Assembly: GCF_001654615.1 (NCBI RefSeq)
Contig: NZ_LWUD01000038.1
Location: 1-32,522, forward strand
From: Ligilactobacillus aviarius
GTDB taxonomy: Bacteria > Bacillota > Bacilli > Lactobacillales > Lactobacillaceae
Reading direction: 5' to 3'
Length of the DNA: 32,522 bases
The position numbers were made by a program, and so were the translations under genes. Positions 16,365 through 24,887 of the stretch are shown here, in pieces (positions within the stretch are counted from its first letter, which is position 1; each line of letters opens with the position of its first letter). The notes under the pieces were generated by a model, which searched no databases, was not told the origin of the DNA, and was given only the letters and a program-made list of their open reading frames with translations.

Positions 16365-17312
16365 TTAAAGAATTATTTTCTTACATACTTTTTTCCTTAT
16401 ACTGTTCGGTAAATAAAGCAAAATAAATACCTTAATTTTTTCCTTTATAGATAAATCCTTTCCCTTAAAAAACAAACGCATTGATTTTCTTGAAATTGGA
16501 ACATATCCCGTCGCACATGCCATTAATGCTTGGGCAATATATCCTGAAATTAATGAATTTCCATTCCTTATGCCTTTATCCTTTAACTCGGAATCAACCT
16601 TTTCACTTTCGCAAATTACATCTTTAATTCTTTTTATAATCTTATCCTTGTTCTTAGACTTTGTTATTGAACCTTCTCGATATATATAATCATATGCAAC
16701 AATGGGAACATATTTTACTTTTTTCGCTTTCAACAACACTTGACTGGTATATCCTAAATCTTCAGCGGTTGACTTATCAACAAAGTATATATTATTATCA
16801 CAAACAATACTGCGCTTGAATAAATAATGCCATACGCTGTAATTAAATTTTCTATTTGTCATATAATAAATTCCATTTGTTGAGCACTCTTGTTCTAAAG
16901 ATAATCCTATATTATTTGAATATTTTTCTCCCCAGCTTCCATCATATTTAAAATTAAAAATAAGAACATCAAGGCTAGACTCATCTGCATTTTTATATAG
17001 TCTTTCTAATAATCTTGAATCGTTTTCAATATAGTCATCACCATCAATGTACCAAATATATTCTCCCTTTGCTCGATCTTGTCCAAAATTTCTAGCGGAG
17101 GATAACCCTCCATTTTCTTTTTTTAAATAAGAAAAACGGTCATCATTTTCTCTATTTATAAAATCTTGGATATATTTTCCGGTTTGATCTGTTGACCCAT
17201 CATCAACAACTAGAAACTCAACATCTTTCATTTTTTGATTTGCTAGTGATTCTAAGCACCGAATTATATAATCCTGTACATTATACGCTGCAATGATTAC
17301 ACTTAATTTCAT
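16365..17312 (-). CDS. GT2-family glycosyltransferase
   Basis: An inverting GT-A enzyme of 315 aa. The N-terminus reads LSVIIAAYNVQDYIIRCLESL, followed by FLVVDDGSTDQTG, the acceptor-side GGLSSARNFG, the metal-binding YIDGDDYIE and a central SVWHYLFKRS. It is similar in plan to the enzymes at 3362-4357 and 22355-23170, but not a close copy. No membrane segment at the N-terminus; the basic hydrophobic C-terminus (FILLYLPNSIRKKVCKKIIL) probably binds the inner membrane face. AAGGATGG precedes the ATG. It lies 11 bases after the GlfT2-like gene. It uses AGA for several arginines (NRENDD, SSARN, RLLERL). Donor sugar unknown. Confidence 0.9.
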   Translation of the reverse strand: MKLSVIIAAYNVQDYIIRCLESLANQKMKDVEFLVVDDGSTDQTGKYIQDFINRENDDRFSYLKKENGGLSSARNFGQDRAKGEYIWYIDGDDYIENDSRLLERLYKNADESSLDVLIFNFKYDGSWGEKYSNNIGLSLEQECSTNGIYYMTNRKFNYSVWHYLFKRSIVCDNNIYFVDKSTAEDLGYTSQVLLKAKKVKYVPIVAYDYIYREGSITKSKNKDKIIKRIKDVICESEKVDSELKDKGIRNGNSLISGYIAQALMACATGYVPISRKSMRLFFKGKDLSIKEKIKVFILLYLPNSIRKKVCKKIIL

Positions 17313-17323
17313 TCAAACCATCC

Positions 17324-18253
17324 TTAATAACCTTGTTGAGGCATATATTTTTTATTTTTTCCCATCTTTCCTTTTTGGGCGTCTTTAAAACCATCAATAA
17401 AAGCCTTTATATATGCGCGTCTTTTTCCTTTATACGAAGATTTAAGCATCGCTGCTGCTATTTGTCGTACCAATAAAAACACATTAATTGATTGTGCTGC
17501 TAATTTACTCTTAGAATACTTTTTACGTAAAACAATCTTATTTCTAAAACCATAATACGTTTTCCAAATCGGGGTCAATGTTCCCCCTACTCTTTGCGTT
17601 CCTGCATGATCGACGATAGCATTTTTTACCTGCAAAATTTTTGTTATATTACGCATACGTAACGAATACTCCGCATCATCATTCCAAATAAAGAAATTAT
17701 CCACAGGATATCCAACTTTACTTACAATTTCCTTTGTGAAAACAAAACCAACAAAGGTGGCAAGATCAGCATAAATATCCTGTTTTTGCATTTTTATATT
17801 CTCAGAATCAAGACTATTCCAATTTATTATTTTCTTTCCTTGAATAGAAATTTTATCAACATTAGAATCATAAGCAACGCCTTGGAAAGCCTTTACCGAC
17901 GGATTCTCCTTGGCCGCATCTGATATTTTCTCAAAGTAATCTTTTCTATAGAAAGCATCATCATCTGAAACTGCAATGTAATCCGTTTCATATTTACTTG
18001 CGTACTTAACACCCTTTGAAAAGCCACCTGATCCGCCAATATTTTCCGGCAAATAATGATAATCGATTAACCCATTTTCAATTTCATCCTGATAATTTTT
18101 TCTTACCAAGTCTTGAGTTCCATCATCCGAATGATTATCAACAATTACCACCTTTTGAGGCTTAATCGTTTGATCCAATACGCTTTGAATTGCTGTTATC
18201 AGTTTATCTTTTCGATTAAATGTAACTATTACTGGAATATAACTAAAACTCAT
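17324..18253 (-). CDS. GlfT2/rhamnosyltransferase-like GT2, copy A
   Basis: A family 2 glycosyltransferase of the COG1216/GlfT2-like subgroup (galactofuranosyl or rhamnosyl transfer). Marks are VIVTFNRKDKLITAIQS, VIVDNHSDDGTQDL, the subgroup-typical ENIGGSGGFSKG, the metal-binding SDDDAFYRKDYFEK, FFIWNDDAEYSLRM with its acidic base region, and a His-bearing VDHAGTQR. 309 aa, no signal peptide. It ends with basic residues and QQGY. AAGGAG precedes the ATG. It lies 12 bases downstream of licD. It is paralogous to 20146-21081, sharing order and motifs, which suggests two successive additions of the same class of sugar. Whether the donor is UDP-Galf or dTDP-rhamnose cannot be decided; genes to make either donor are not in this window. 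Confidence 0.87.
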   Translation of the reverse strand: MSFSYIPVIVTFNRKDKLITAIQSVLDQTIKPQKVVIVDNHSDDGTQDLVRKNYQDEIENGLIDYHYLPENIGGSGGFSKGVKYASKYETDYIAVSDDDAFYRKDYFEKISDAAKENPSVKAFQGVAYDSNVDKISIQGKKIINWNSLDSENIKMQKQDIYADLATFVGFVFTKEIVSKVGYPVDNFFIWNDDAEYSLRMRNITKILQVKNAIVDHAGTQRVGGTLTPIWKTYYGFRNKIVLRKKYSKSKLAAQSINVFLLVRQIAAAMLKSSYKGKRRAYIKAFIDGFKDAQKGKMGKNKKYMPQQGY

Positions 18254-18265
18254 ATAAACTCCTTA

Positions 18266-19078
18266 TTAAACAATCAATCCTGTAACTTCATGCTTGTTGA
18301 TTCTTTCTTCTTTTGGAGGTAATTTCATATAATCACCGTACAAGTTAGTCAAAATTTCATCATAATGCTTTGAAACCTTGAACTTATATCCTTCAAATTC
18401 TGCATCATAGGTTTCCTCTAAGAAGCTACTGTCATACACATTATTTTTCAAATTAAAGCTTGCAAAAGAACGGTTCCGTGTGAATCCTTGATTGTTATAT
18501 TTCTTAATGATTTTTTCAGTTGCATTGAACATTTTTTCAGTACTTACACCCTTAAAAAGAACTCGAATAGTTTTAGCAACCTTCTTTTCAAATCCATGGC
18601 GATAATCAATATTGATGTACTTTGACATGAATAAAAGTCTTAATAACTCAAAATCAAAAATTTGTTTATTCTGCCTTGCATCATCTGGAACCGCATCTAA
18701 AGGAAAAATATCTAAAAAGATTCCGTTATTTTTTATTCCCGTATGGTCCAATGCTTTTTCACCAAAAAATGTACCATTCACCCGTAACTTATCGTACGTA
18801 TATTTATAGTTAGGATCAGTCTCATGTGATTGATAAAAGAAATCATTTCCCCATTCTTCTTTAGGAATTGATCTTAATTTTTCAAAATCTTCTCTAAGCA
18901 TGCATACATCCGTATCATCATCCCACGGGATAAATCCTTTATGACGAATTGCGCCAAGCAATGTTCCACCATCTAAAGTATATTGAAGATTATATTTTCG
19001 ACATACCTGATCAAACTTTAGCAGTGCCTTCAACTCTACTTGATGTAATTTTTCCAATTGTTCAGTTGAGATAATCAT
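18266..19078 (-). CDS. licD: LicD family phosphotransferase (phosphocholine or related transfer)
   Basis: Transfers phosphocholine (or glycerol phosphate / another phospho-alcohol) from its CDP form to a sugar of the polymer. It is a textbook LicD domain: LDGGTLLGAIRHKGFIPWDDDTDV at residues 35-58 (first block split by DGGTLLG 36-42 and PWDDDTD 51-57), then LREDFEKL, the GIFLDIFPLDAVP segment, and a C-terminal YDEILTNLYGDYMKLPPKEE ending the family fold. 270 aa is normal. Soluble or peripheral. The ATG overlaps the GT4 stop by four bases (ATGA). It lies in the same operon as the kinase, two cytidylyltransferases and BCCT transporter, which makes phosphocholine the leading donor. TagD also allows CDP-glycerol. 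The only LicD in the window. Confidence 0.92.
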   Translation of the reverse strand: MIISTEQLEKLHQVELKALLKFDQVCRKYNLQYTLDGGTLLGAIRHKGFIPWDDDTDVCMLREDFEKLRSIPKEEWGNDFFYQSHETDPNYKYTYDKLRVNGTFFGEKALDHTGIKNNGIFLDIFPLDAVPDDARQNKQIFDFELLRLLFMSKYINIDYRHGFEKKVAKTIRVLFKGVSTEKMFNATEKIIKKYNNQGFTRNRSFASFNLKNNVYDSSFLEETYDAEFEGYKFKVSKHYDEILTNLYGDYMKLPPKEERINKHEVTGLIV

Positions 19079-20130
19079 ACATGTTTCTCCTGTTTCTCGT
19101 ATAAATCCACATAATTTGACATCATTACTTCAGTATCGAATTTTGATTTAGTTTCCTCAAAAATTTTAGTAGCATCAAATTCAGAATCAATAACCTTTTT
19201 TATTGCTTCATCTAAATCATCGATGTCATTATTCTTAAAAATTACTCCTTTATCAGGGTCCATAACTTCTTTATGTGGGTTAATATCAGACAATATACAT
19301 GGAAGTCCATTCGACATTGCTTCCAATACTGATAATGGTAACCCCTCAGATGTTGAAGCAGAAATATAGTAGTCCGCCTTCTGATAAAATTCATTTGGCG
19401 TTTCTGTTTTCCCAAATACTGTAATATTTGCAATCGAAGCACATTGTTCCTTTATATTTTCATATTCGGCCCCATCACCCACGATCCAGAAATCATATTC
19501 TGGATGAAACTGAAAATATTTAACTAAAAATTCAACATTTTTCCGTTTGTGAATTCTTCCTAAATAAAGAAACGTTGGCTTCTGATTGCTCTTTTTTTGT
19601 CTTACTAATTTGTCTGGAAAAATTATTCCATTTTGAATAACATCAGTTTTAATTCCAATCTTATTAAAATCAGAACAAATTGACTTAGAACAAGCAACTT
19701 TATATAAGTTTTTCACTGCCGTAAGTTGTAAAACGGCCATTGCGTTTCCAAATAAAAAGCCTTTTGATTTTACATAATCATCAAATGGATAATTATGAAG
19801 AGTGGTAATATGGAAAATTTTTTCCTTTTCTTTTTTTTCTAGATAGCTATTAATATAATCTGGTACTAGCCCATGTGAATGAACTACGTCAAACTTTTCT
19901 TTTTCAATGAAATCTAGAATATCTTTCTTTTGTGTTTTTAAATCAAAAAAATGCTTAACTCTTACACCTAATTTCTCAAAATCTTTTTGACGAGATTTCT
20001 GAGAGTCATCAGGTTTTAATGTAACGATTGTAGGAATAACGTTAAATTTTCTATATTCAGTTAACATGTTATAAACAACATTAACTGGTCCACAATTAGT
20101 CGTAGTCGTTATGATATAACATACTTTCAT
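19075..20130 (-). CDS. GT4-family glycosyltransferase
   Basis: A retaining GT-B enzyme of 351 aa. The N-terminal domain starts MKVCYIITTTTNCGPVNVVYN, followed by FDVVHSHGLVPDYI. The C-terminal nucleotide-binding domain has PTFLYLGRIHKRKNVEFLV, WIVGDGAEYENI and the signature EGLPLSVLEAMSNGLPCILSD, with the two glutamates of the EX7E motif. No membrane segment; GT4 enzymes sit at the inner face and use UDP-sugars. The gene lies between the two GlfT2-like genes, and its last codons overlap licD. The ribosome binding site is weak (GAGTGGGG). Its arginines are few and it is lysine-rich, unlike the CGG-rich genes further upstream. Donor and acceptor unknown. Confidence 0.9.
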   Translation of the reverse strand: MKVCYIITTTTNCGPVNVVYNMLTEYRKFNVIPTIVTLKPDDSQKSRQKDFEKLGVRVKHFFDLKTQKKDILDFIEKEKFDVVHSHGLVPDYINSYLEKKEKEKIFHITTLHNYPFDDYVKSKGFLFGNAMAVLQLTAVKNLYKVACSKSICSDFNKIGIKTDVIQNGIIFPDKLVRQKKSNQKPTFLYLGRIHKRKNVEFLVKYFQFHPEYDFWIVGDGAEYENIKEQCASIANITVFGKTETPNEFYQKADYYISASTSEGLPLSVLEAMSNGLPCILSDINPHKEVMDPDKGVIFKNNDIDDLDEAIKKVIDSEFDATKIFEETKSKFDTEVMMSNYVDLYEKQEKHV

Positions 20131-20145
20131 TTGGAAACCCCACTC

Positions 20146-21081
20146 TTAATACTTACCCTTATTTGCTGGATCAATACTTTTTCCAAGTCTATTACCCATT
20201 CCATCATTAAACGCCTTCGTAAAGATTTTTAAAGCTTTGCCCCTGCGGCCCTTAAATTCTGAATTTTTTAAATAAACTGAAGCATACTTTCTTAGGAGCA
20301 TATAGAACGGGTATGTGTCTGAAATGATTTTATTTTTTCCATACTTCTTTATTGTGTAAATTTCATTTCTAAACCCATAATATTTTTTCCAAAGTGGAAC
20401 CTGAGCAGCTTTAACATCAGAGTTTAAATTAATATGTGCATTAACCACTACATGGTATTTGTAACCCAGTTGATGCATCCTTACTGCGTACTCTGAATCA
20501 TCGAACCAAATAAAGAAATCTTTATTTGGCAGGCCAATTTGTTCAACAAGTTTTGAGCGAAATACCGGTCCAACAAATGACCAATTATCAACGTAAAAAT
20601 CTCCATTAAGATACTCATCCTTTGTCGCCCATTGAAACTTTAAGGTATTATCACTTAATAAATGTTTGGCAGTTCCTGCTGTCTCAGCCGTCATTTCCCC
20701 ATGATCATACATTGCGCCGCAAAAGGCCATATCTTTGGGATTATTTTCCGCTGCTTTAATAATTTTTTCAAAATAATCTTCATCATACGAAGCATCATCA
20801 TCTGAAATTCCAATTAAATCAGTATGCTCATTCAATGCTTCTTTCATTCCATAGTAGAAGCCGCCTGATCCACCTAAATTTTCATCCAATCGCAAATATT
20901 TTACTTGCTCTGCATGACTCTGTAAAATATCTTCAATGTATTCATGTGTTCCATCTGTAGAGGCGTTATCCACTACAATAATTTTTTGAGCTTGAACCGT
21001 CTGATTAAATTGACGTAACAACGCTTCTCGAACAGACGCCTTTCGATTAAAAGTAACAATAACCGATGCATAAGTTAACAT
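20146..21081 (-). CDS. GlfT2/rhamnosyltransferase-like GT2, copy B
   Basis: Paralogue of 17324-18253 with the same order: VIVTFNRKASVREALLRQ, VVDNASTDGTHEYI, ENLGGSGGFYYG, SDDDASYDEDYFEK, FFIWFDDSEYAVRM, and PLWKKYYGFRNEIYTIKKYGK, matching PIWKTYYGFRNK in copy A. The His after the second acidic block is in a VVNAHINL context. 311 aa, no signal. A TAGGAG ribosome binding site precedes the ATG. Located between the EpsG-like polymerase and the GT4. Its SGGF motif and double Asp blocks place it in the galactofuranosyl/rhamnosyl group; the precise donor is inference. Confidence 0.87.
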   Translation of the reverse strand: MLTYASVIVTFNRKASVREALLRQFNQTVQAQKIIVVDNASTDGTHEYIEDILQSHAEQVKYLRLDENLGGSGGFYYGMKEALNEHTDLIGISDDDASYDEDYFEKIIKAAENNPKDMAFCGAMYDHGEMTAETAGTAKHLLSDNTLKFQWATKDEYLNGDFYVDNWSFVGPVFRSKLVEQIGLPNKDFFIWFDDSEYAVRMHQLGYKYHVVVNAHINLNSDVKAAQVPLWKKYYGFRNEIYTIKKYGKNKIISDTYPFYMLLRKYASVYLKNSEFKGRRGKALKIFTKAFNDGMGNRLGKSIDPANKGKY

Positions 21082-21102
21082 TTTAACTCTCCTAATCTAC
21101 TT

Positions 21103-22341
21103 TTAATTTCCCCACCAGAAGTAAGTCGGTGCATTCTTTAATAATTCACTAATATAGAAGAAAACGTTGGCAAACATGGCCTTAGATAAAGGAATTGAGA
21201 ATTGCATTCCTTTGAATTTTAAGTATGCCGCATAGATTTTGACCAAAATACTAAACGAAATGAGAATCATTGGCAAAACTCTATTTTTATTGTTTAAATT
21301 ATTAAAGTTTTCAATTAATGTAATTATTGCAAGCATTGATATAATCAAACTATACCGCTCTGTTATTTGGATCGAAGTTAACAAGAAAGCATAGCATAGC
21401 GATTCTAATACTGTTAATGCCGTAAATTTATTCTTTAACTTTTCATTTCCATTCATAGCAAAATACAGTGCAACAACTACTAGAATCCACGTACCAATTA
21501 AATTAGCTATAAACACTACCCAGTCTGAAAAATCAGAAGGTTTAGCAATAACAGTATAACTTTGTAACATTCCAACTAATTTAAAAATTATATTACTTGA
21601 ACCACCTGACACATTCAATACTAATGATGACACAAGAATTAACACAAAAAATGGAATTGGAATGATTAAGCTACTGATTTTTACTCGTTTTAATAATGCA
21701 ATATAAATTGCAATTAAAACAGCTAAAATTATTCCAGTATGGAAGAAAACCGGAATTAAATAAAGCCAAAGATACCTTGCTTTTTTTAATTTGAAGAAAT
21801 ATAGATATGAAACTAAAACAAATAACGCACATGCCATAACCCATCTGATATACGTTAAAATGTAAAAGAAATAGAATGTAGACACTCCACCGATAGCAAG
21901 CCATAATGAAAATACATTTGATACTTTCCCGTGTTCTTTTAAATCAAAGATTGGATATAAAACACATGTATAGCAAACAATCGTATCAATGTATGGCAAA
22001 AAATAAAAATGATGAGTTTTCGCAATTTCAAATTCAAGTATGTTAAATAATGGATTATTTTGATATTGCAAAATTGGATCTGTTTTTGCATACTCAAAAA
22101 ACTGGTGTAAATTTTGTAAGTATTGAACTGATTGCATCGTTTGGAAATAACGATACAAATCATTTCTAACAAACGGAACAAAGAGAATTGAAAGAATTCC
22201 TAGTGTAAAAACTGATACAACTAAGCAAACTCTAGCTGCCCGTTTATTTAAAAGAAAAGCTCCTCCAAAAGAAACAATTCCTCCAATAACTGGCAAACAT
22301 ATCACCATTAAAATAAATAAAAATGATATTAATACTACCAT
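21103..22341 (-). CDS. EpsG/Wzy-like polysaccharide polymerase
   Basis: 412 aa, about eleven membrane segments. The EpsG-family feature is the first external loop with VRNDLYRYFQTMQ, followed by a helix-rich region and IRWVMACALFVLVSYLYF, where polymerases of this family carry an Arg in a membrane-edge motif. A GIILAVLI helix follows PVFFHTG, a His/Thr/Gly pattern typical of EpsG. These enzymes join repeat units at the outer face of the membrane. GGAGAG precedes the ATG. It lies upstream of the GlfT2-like gene, 13 bases after the GT2 at 22355. It is the main-operon polymerase; the gene at 8110 is a second candidate of a different type. A role as a transporter rather than a polymerase is less likely. 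Confidence 0.8.
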   Translation of the reverse strand: MVVLISFLFILMVICLPVIGGIVSFGGAFLLNKRAARVCLVVSVFTLGILSILFVPFVRNDLYRYFQTMQSVQYLQNLHQFFEYAKTDPILQYQNNPLFNILEFEIAKTHHFYFLPYIDTIVCYTCVLYPIFDLKEHGKVSNVFSLWLAIGGVSTFYFFYILTYIRWVMACALFVLVSYLYFFKLKKARYLWLYLIPVFFHTGIILAVLIAIYIALLKRVKISSLIIPIPFFVLILVSSLVLNVSGGSSNIIFKLVGMLQSYTVIAKPSDFSDWVVFIANLIGTWILVVVALYFAMNGNEKLKNKFTALTVLESLCYAFLLTSIQITERYSLIISMLAIITLIENFNNLNNKNRVLPMILISFSILVKIYAAYLKFKGMQFSIPLSKAMFANVFFYISELLKNAPTYFWWGN

Positions 22342-22354
22342 ATACTACTCTCCA

Positions 22355-23170
22355 CTATTTTCTTAACAACTTATAGTAAACAAAATATCTTAACTTATCA
22401 GGAATTAAGCTTGTTGCCGCAATTCCAACCGTCGTTATCAAAAAGTCCTTTGAATTATAAAAACCGCTTTGTTTGAATGCTTTCCGAGCTTCAAAATTAT
22501 TCTTAATATAACTTAATCCGCCCCGCCGGCTCATCATATCATGGCCTGCTCGAACATACACAAACACATCTTCGCTATTTCCTAGCTTATAACCGGCTTG
22601 AATTGCACGCACCCATAACTCGTAATCTTCAAAGCCATTGATTCCATGATAATTTCCAATCTCAAGGATTTTACTTCGACGGAACATTACGGTCATGTGA
22701 TTCATCGGATTGCGCCGGTGAGCAAATTCCTTAATGTGATATAAATCAGTTGGAACTTCCCGCTTTGCAATGATCTCTTTGGTTTCTGTTTCAAATTCTT
22801 CAATTTGTCCGCCATAGATATCGTAGTTATCTTTGACCATTGCTTTTAATTGCTTTTCTAACCGGTCCGTCGCTGCGACATCATCCGAATCCATTCGCGC
22901 AATGTATTCATACTTTGCATGTTGAACCCCATATGCAAGGGCATATGCCAAGCCGTGGTTTTCTTTAAATTCATATACACTAAAAAGTGTTGGATAATCT
23001 TTTAAATAATTATTCAACACATGATTTAATTCCGATGTTAATGGACCATCTTTAATAATTACAATTTCATTTGGATCTAATGTCTGTTTTAAAAGACTAT
23101 CAATTGATTTTTTCAAATATTCAGGATTTTCTTTCCGGTAAACTGACATTAAAACTGAAATTTTTTCCAT
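22355..23170 (-). CDS. GT2-family glycosyltransferase (AmsE-like)
   Basis: 271 aa inverting glycosyltransferase: ISVLMSVYRKENPEYLKKSIDSL, VIIKDGPL, ENHGLAYALAYGV, the DXD-type MDSDDVAATDRLEKQ, and a GINGFEDYELWVRAI segment resembling the acceptor/base region (ED) of the AmsE/WcaA-like subgroup. A basic C-terminus suggests loose membrane binding. Its ATG (23170-23168) overlaps the stop of the preceding priming-transferase reading frame by one base (TAATG). Because that upstream frame is broken, normal translational coupling would be lost unless ribosomes re-initiate. In a linear assembly it is the natural second-sugar transferase of the main EPS. Donor unknown. Confidence 0.9.
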   Translation of the reverse strand: MEKISVLMSVYRKENPEYLKKSIDSLLKQTLDPNEIVIIKDGPLTSELNHVLNNYLKDYPTLFSVYEFKENHGLAYALAYGVQHAKYEYIARMDSDDVAATDRLEKQLKAMVKDNYDIYGGQIEEFETETKEIIAKREVPTDLYHIKEFAHRRNPMNHMTVMFRRSKILEIGNYHGINGFEDYELWVRAIQAGYKLGNSEDVFVYVRAGHDMMSRRGGLSYIKNNFEARKAFKQSGFYNSKDFLITTVGIAATSLIPDKLRYFVYYKLLRK

Positions 23171-23909
23171 TATCTTGCTCCATCACCTGTCAAAACAACG
23201 CGAATTGTTTCGAGAATAATCTTTAAGTCTTCCTTTAAACTGATATTATCCATGTAATACTTGTCTAACTTGTATTTTTCTTCAGGGGTAACATCATATC
23301 CTCCGTGGACTTGGGCGTAACCGCTCAATCCAGGAAGGACCCGTAACCGTTGTTCGAAGTCCTTAACTTCTTTACTGAACTTTTCGGTTAATTCAGGCCT
23401 TCTGGGCGCGGGCCGATCATACTCATATCACCCTTGATAACGTTCCATAATTGCGGAAGTTCATCGATTCGCGTTTTCCGGATAAACTTTCCGACCTTTG
23501 TCACCCGTGAATCGTTCTTTGATGCCCAAACAGCCCCGCTATTCTTTTCAGCGTCCGTATACATTGAACGCAACTTGGTTACCTTAAACCGCTTGCCCAT
23601 TAATCCAACGCGTTCTTGACTGTAAAACATGCTTCCGGGAGTTTCTAACTTAACTAAAATTCCGAAAAGCAACACAACCGGACTGGTAGCAACCATTAAT
23701 CCGCTGGCTGACAAAATGTCGAACAACCGCTTAACCGGTAAATAATCGCTCTTAATTGGTTCTTTAAGTTTATCTTCGTATGAATAGTTGGTTGCAACTT
23801 TCTTGGTTGCTTCAACCTTTTTCTTCTTTAATGCTTGGCGTTCAATTGGACGAACCCGGCTCGCACGCCGAACCCGTGAAATTCCCTTTGGTACACTATT
23901 AGTTCTCAC
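23170..23909 (-). pseudogene. Frameshifted priming undecaprenyl-phosphate sugar-phosphate transferase
   Basis: From GTG 23909 the frame gives a basic N-terminus, a membrane hairpin (LFDILSASGLMVATSPVVLL) and the Bac_transf core (FYSQERVGLMGK, KLRSM, TRIDELPQLWNVIKGDM, IGPRPE). It then stops at GLN, 173 codons in. Adding one base between 23400 and 23399 (GAA-C-GGCCT) restores RPELTEKFS and a normal remainder, RVLPGLSGYAQVHGGYD to TGDGAR, ending at TAA 23170-23172. So the complete gene would be about 246-247 aa with its C-terminal third intact. The lost base is in a non-homopolymer GAAGGCCT context, so slippage is not an obvious cause. The core of the truncated product lacks the KPG-type C-terminal region. 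It is either a real null allele of the main priming enzyme or a sequence error. GTG, weak ribosome binding site. Confidence 0.85.
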
Positions 23910-23924
23910 GATCCTACAACCCTC

Positions 23925-24866
23925 TTATTTATTGATATATTCCCAATACTTTTCCAAACCAGTTTCAATGTTGTAAGCTGGTTTGTAACCTAGACCTGCT
24001 AACTTACTGATATCAGCATATGAGTACTTGATGTCGCCTTGCCGTGCAGCTTCTTGGTTAATATCAAGTTTCTTGCCCGTAATTTTTTCATATGCTGCGA
24101 TCATATCATTAACACTTGTTTTCTTTCCGGCAGCAATGTTATATGTGCCGTGAGCTTCAGCTGCTTTATCGCTCCGAGTCAACAGCAGCAATGCATCGAT
24201 AACATCATCAATGTAGACGAAGTCCCGGACTTGTTCACCATCACCGTAAAGGTTGAATGTCTTTCCTTCCCGAATGCAATCCGTAATAATTGAGATTACT
24301 CCTGAATATGGTGAAGATGGGTTTTGCTTTGGCCCGAAGATATTGAAGAACCGTACTGCAACGGTTGGAAGATCATACAAGTTGCCATAGTCGATCATGT
24401 AACGTTCTGAAGCAAACTTATCGATTGCATATGGCGTCAATGGTTTGATCCGTGATAATTCTGTCTTTGGAAGTTGTGGATCATCACCGTAAACCGCTGC
24501 TGAAGATGCAAATAAGATCTTCTTTACCGGTAATTTACGCTTCCGAATAACTTCTAACAAGAAAACATTTGCTTCTTGGTTTACCTGGTGGGTTTCGTAT
24601 GGCCGTGCAACTGAATCGGCAACACTGGCAACCCCGGCAAACAAGTAAATGTAGTCAAATTTGTTCTTTACTAATAAGTGTTCCATGAATTCCTTATTTG
24701 TAATTGATTCTTCGTAGAATGTTACTAAATCTGAATCCGGAATGTTTTCAACTAACCCCATTGATAAATCATCAACGATTGTAACTTTGTCCCCTTGTGC
24801 TACTAACCGATCTGCAAGGTTTGACCCTACAAAACCTGCACCACCTGTGATCAATACATTACTCAT
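23925..24866 (-). CDS. NAD-dependent sugar epimerase (extended SDR, UDP-hexose 4-epimerase-like)
   Basis: 313 aa extended short-chain dehydrogenase. It shows the Rossmann NAD-binding GGAGFVGSNLAD, IVDDLS for the adenosine ribose, LFAGVASVADS, the catalytic SSAAVYG (Ser/Thr position) and YAIDKFASE (YxxxK), and RFFNIFGPKQ and a DFVYIDDV substrate-side segment. It most resembles UDP-glucose or UDP-N-acetylglucosamine 4-epimerases of the WbpP/Gne type, and so would supply UDP-Gal or UDP-GalNAc to the EPS. Cytosolic. AAAGGA precedes the ATG. It lies between the phosphatase and the priming transferase, a common position for a precursor gene. The exact hexose cannot be set from sequence; dTDP-glucose dehydratase is less likely because of length and motif. 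Confidence 0.87.
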   Translation of the reverse strand: MSNVLITGGAGFVGSNLADRLVAQGDKVTIVDDLSMGLVENIPDSDLVTFYEESITNKEFMEHLLVKNKFDYIYLFAGVASVADSVARPYETHQVNQEANVFLLEVIRKRKLPVKKILFASSAAVYGDDPQLPKTELSRIKPLTPYAIDKFASERYMIDYGNLYDLPTVAVRFFNIFGPKQNPSSPYSGVISIITDCIREGKTFNLYGDGEQVRDFVYIDDVIDALLLLTRSDKAAEAHGTYNIAAGKKTSVNDMIAAYEKITGKKLDINQEAARQGDIKYSYADISKLAGLGYKPAYNIETGLEKYWEYINK

Positions 24867-24887
24867 GAATATAGTCGTCCTTTCACT

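Noticed and set aside
18266-19078. LicD as a generic sugar nucleotidyltransferase
   Set aside because: The DGGTLLG plus PWDDDTD arrangement is the specific LicD signature, and the context supplies CDP-alcohol donors.
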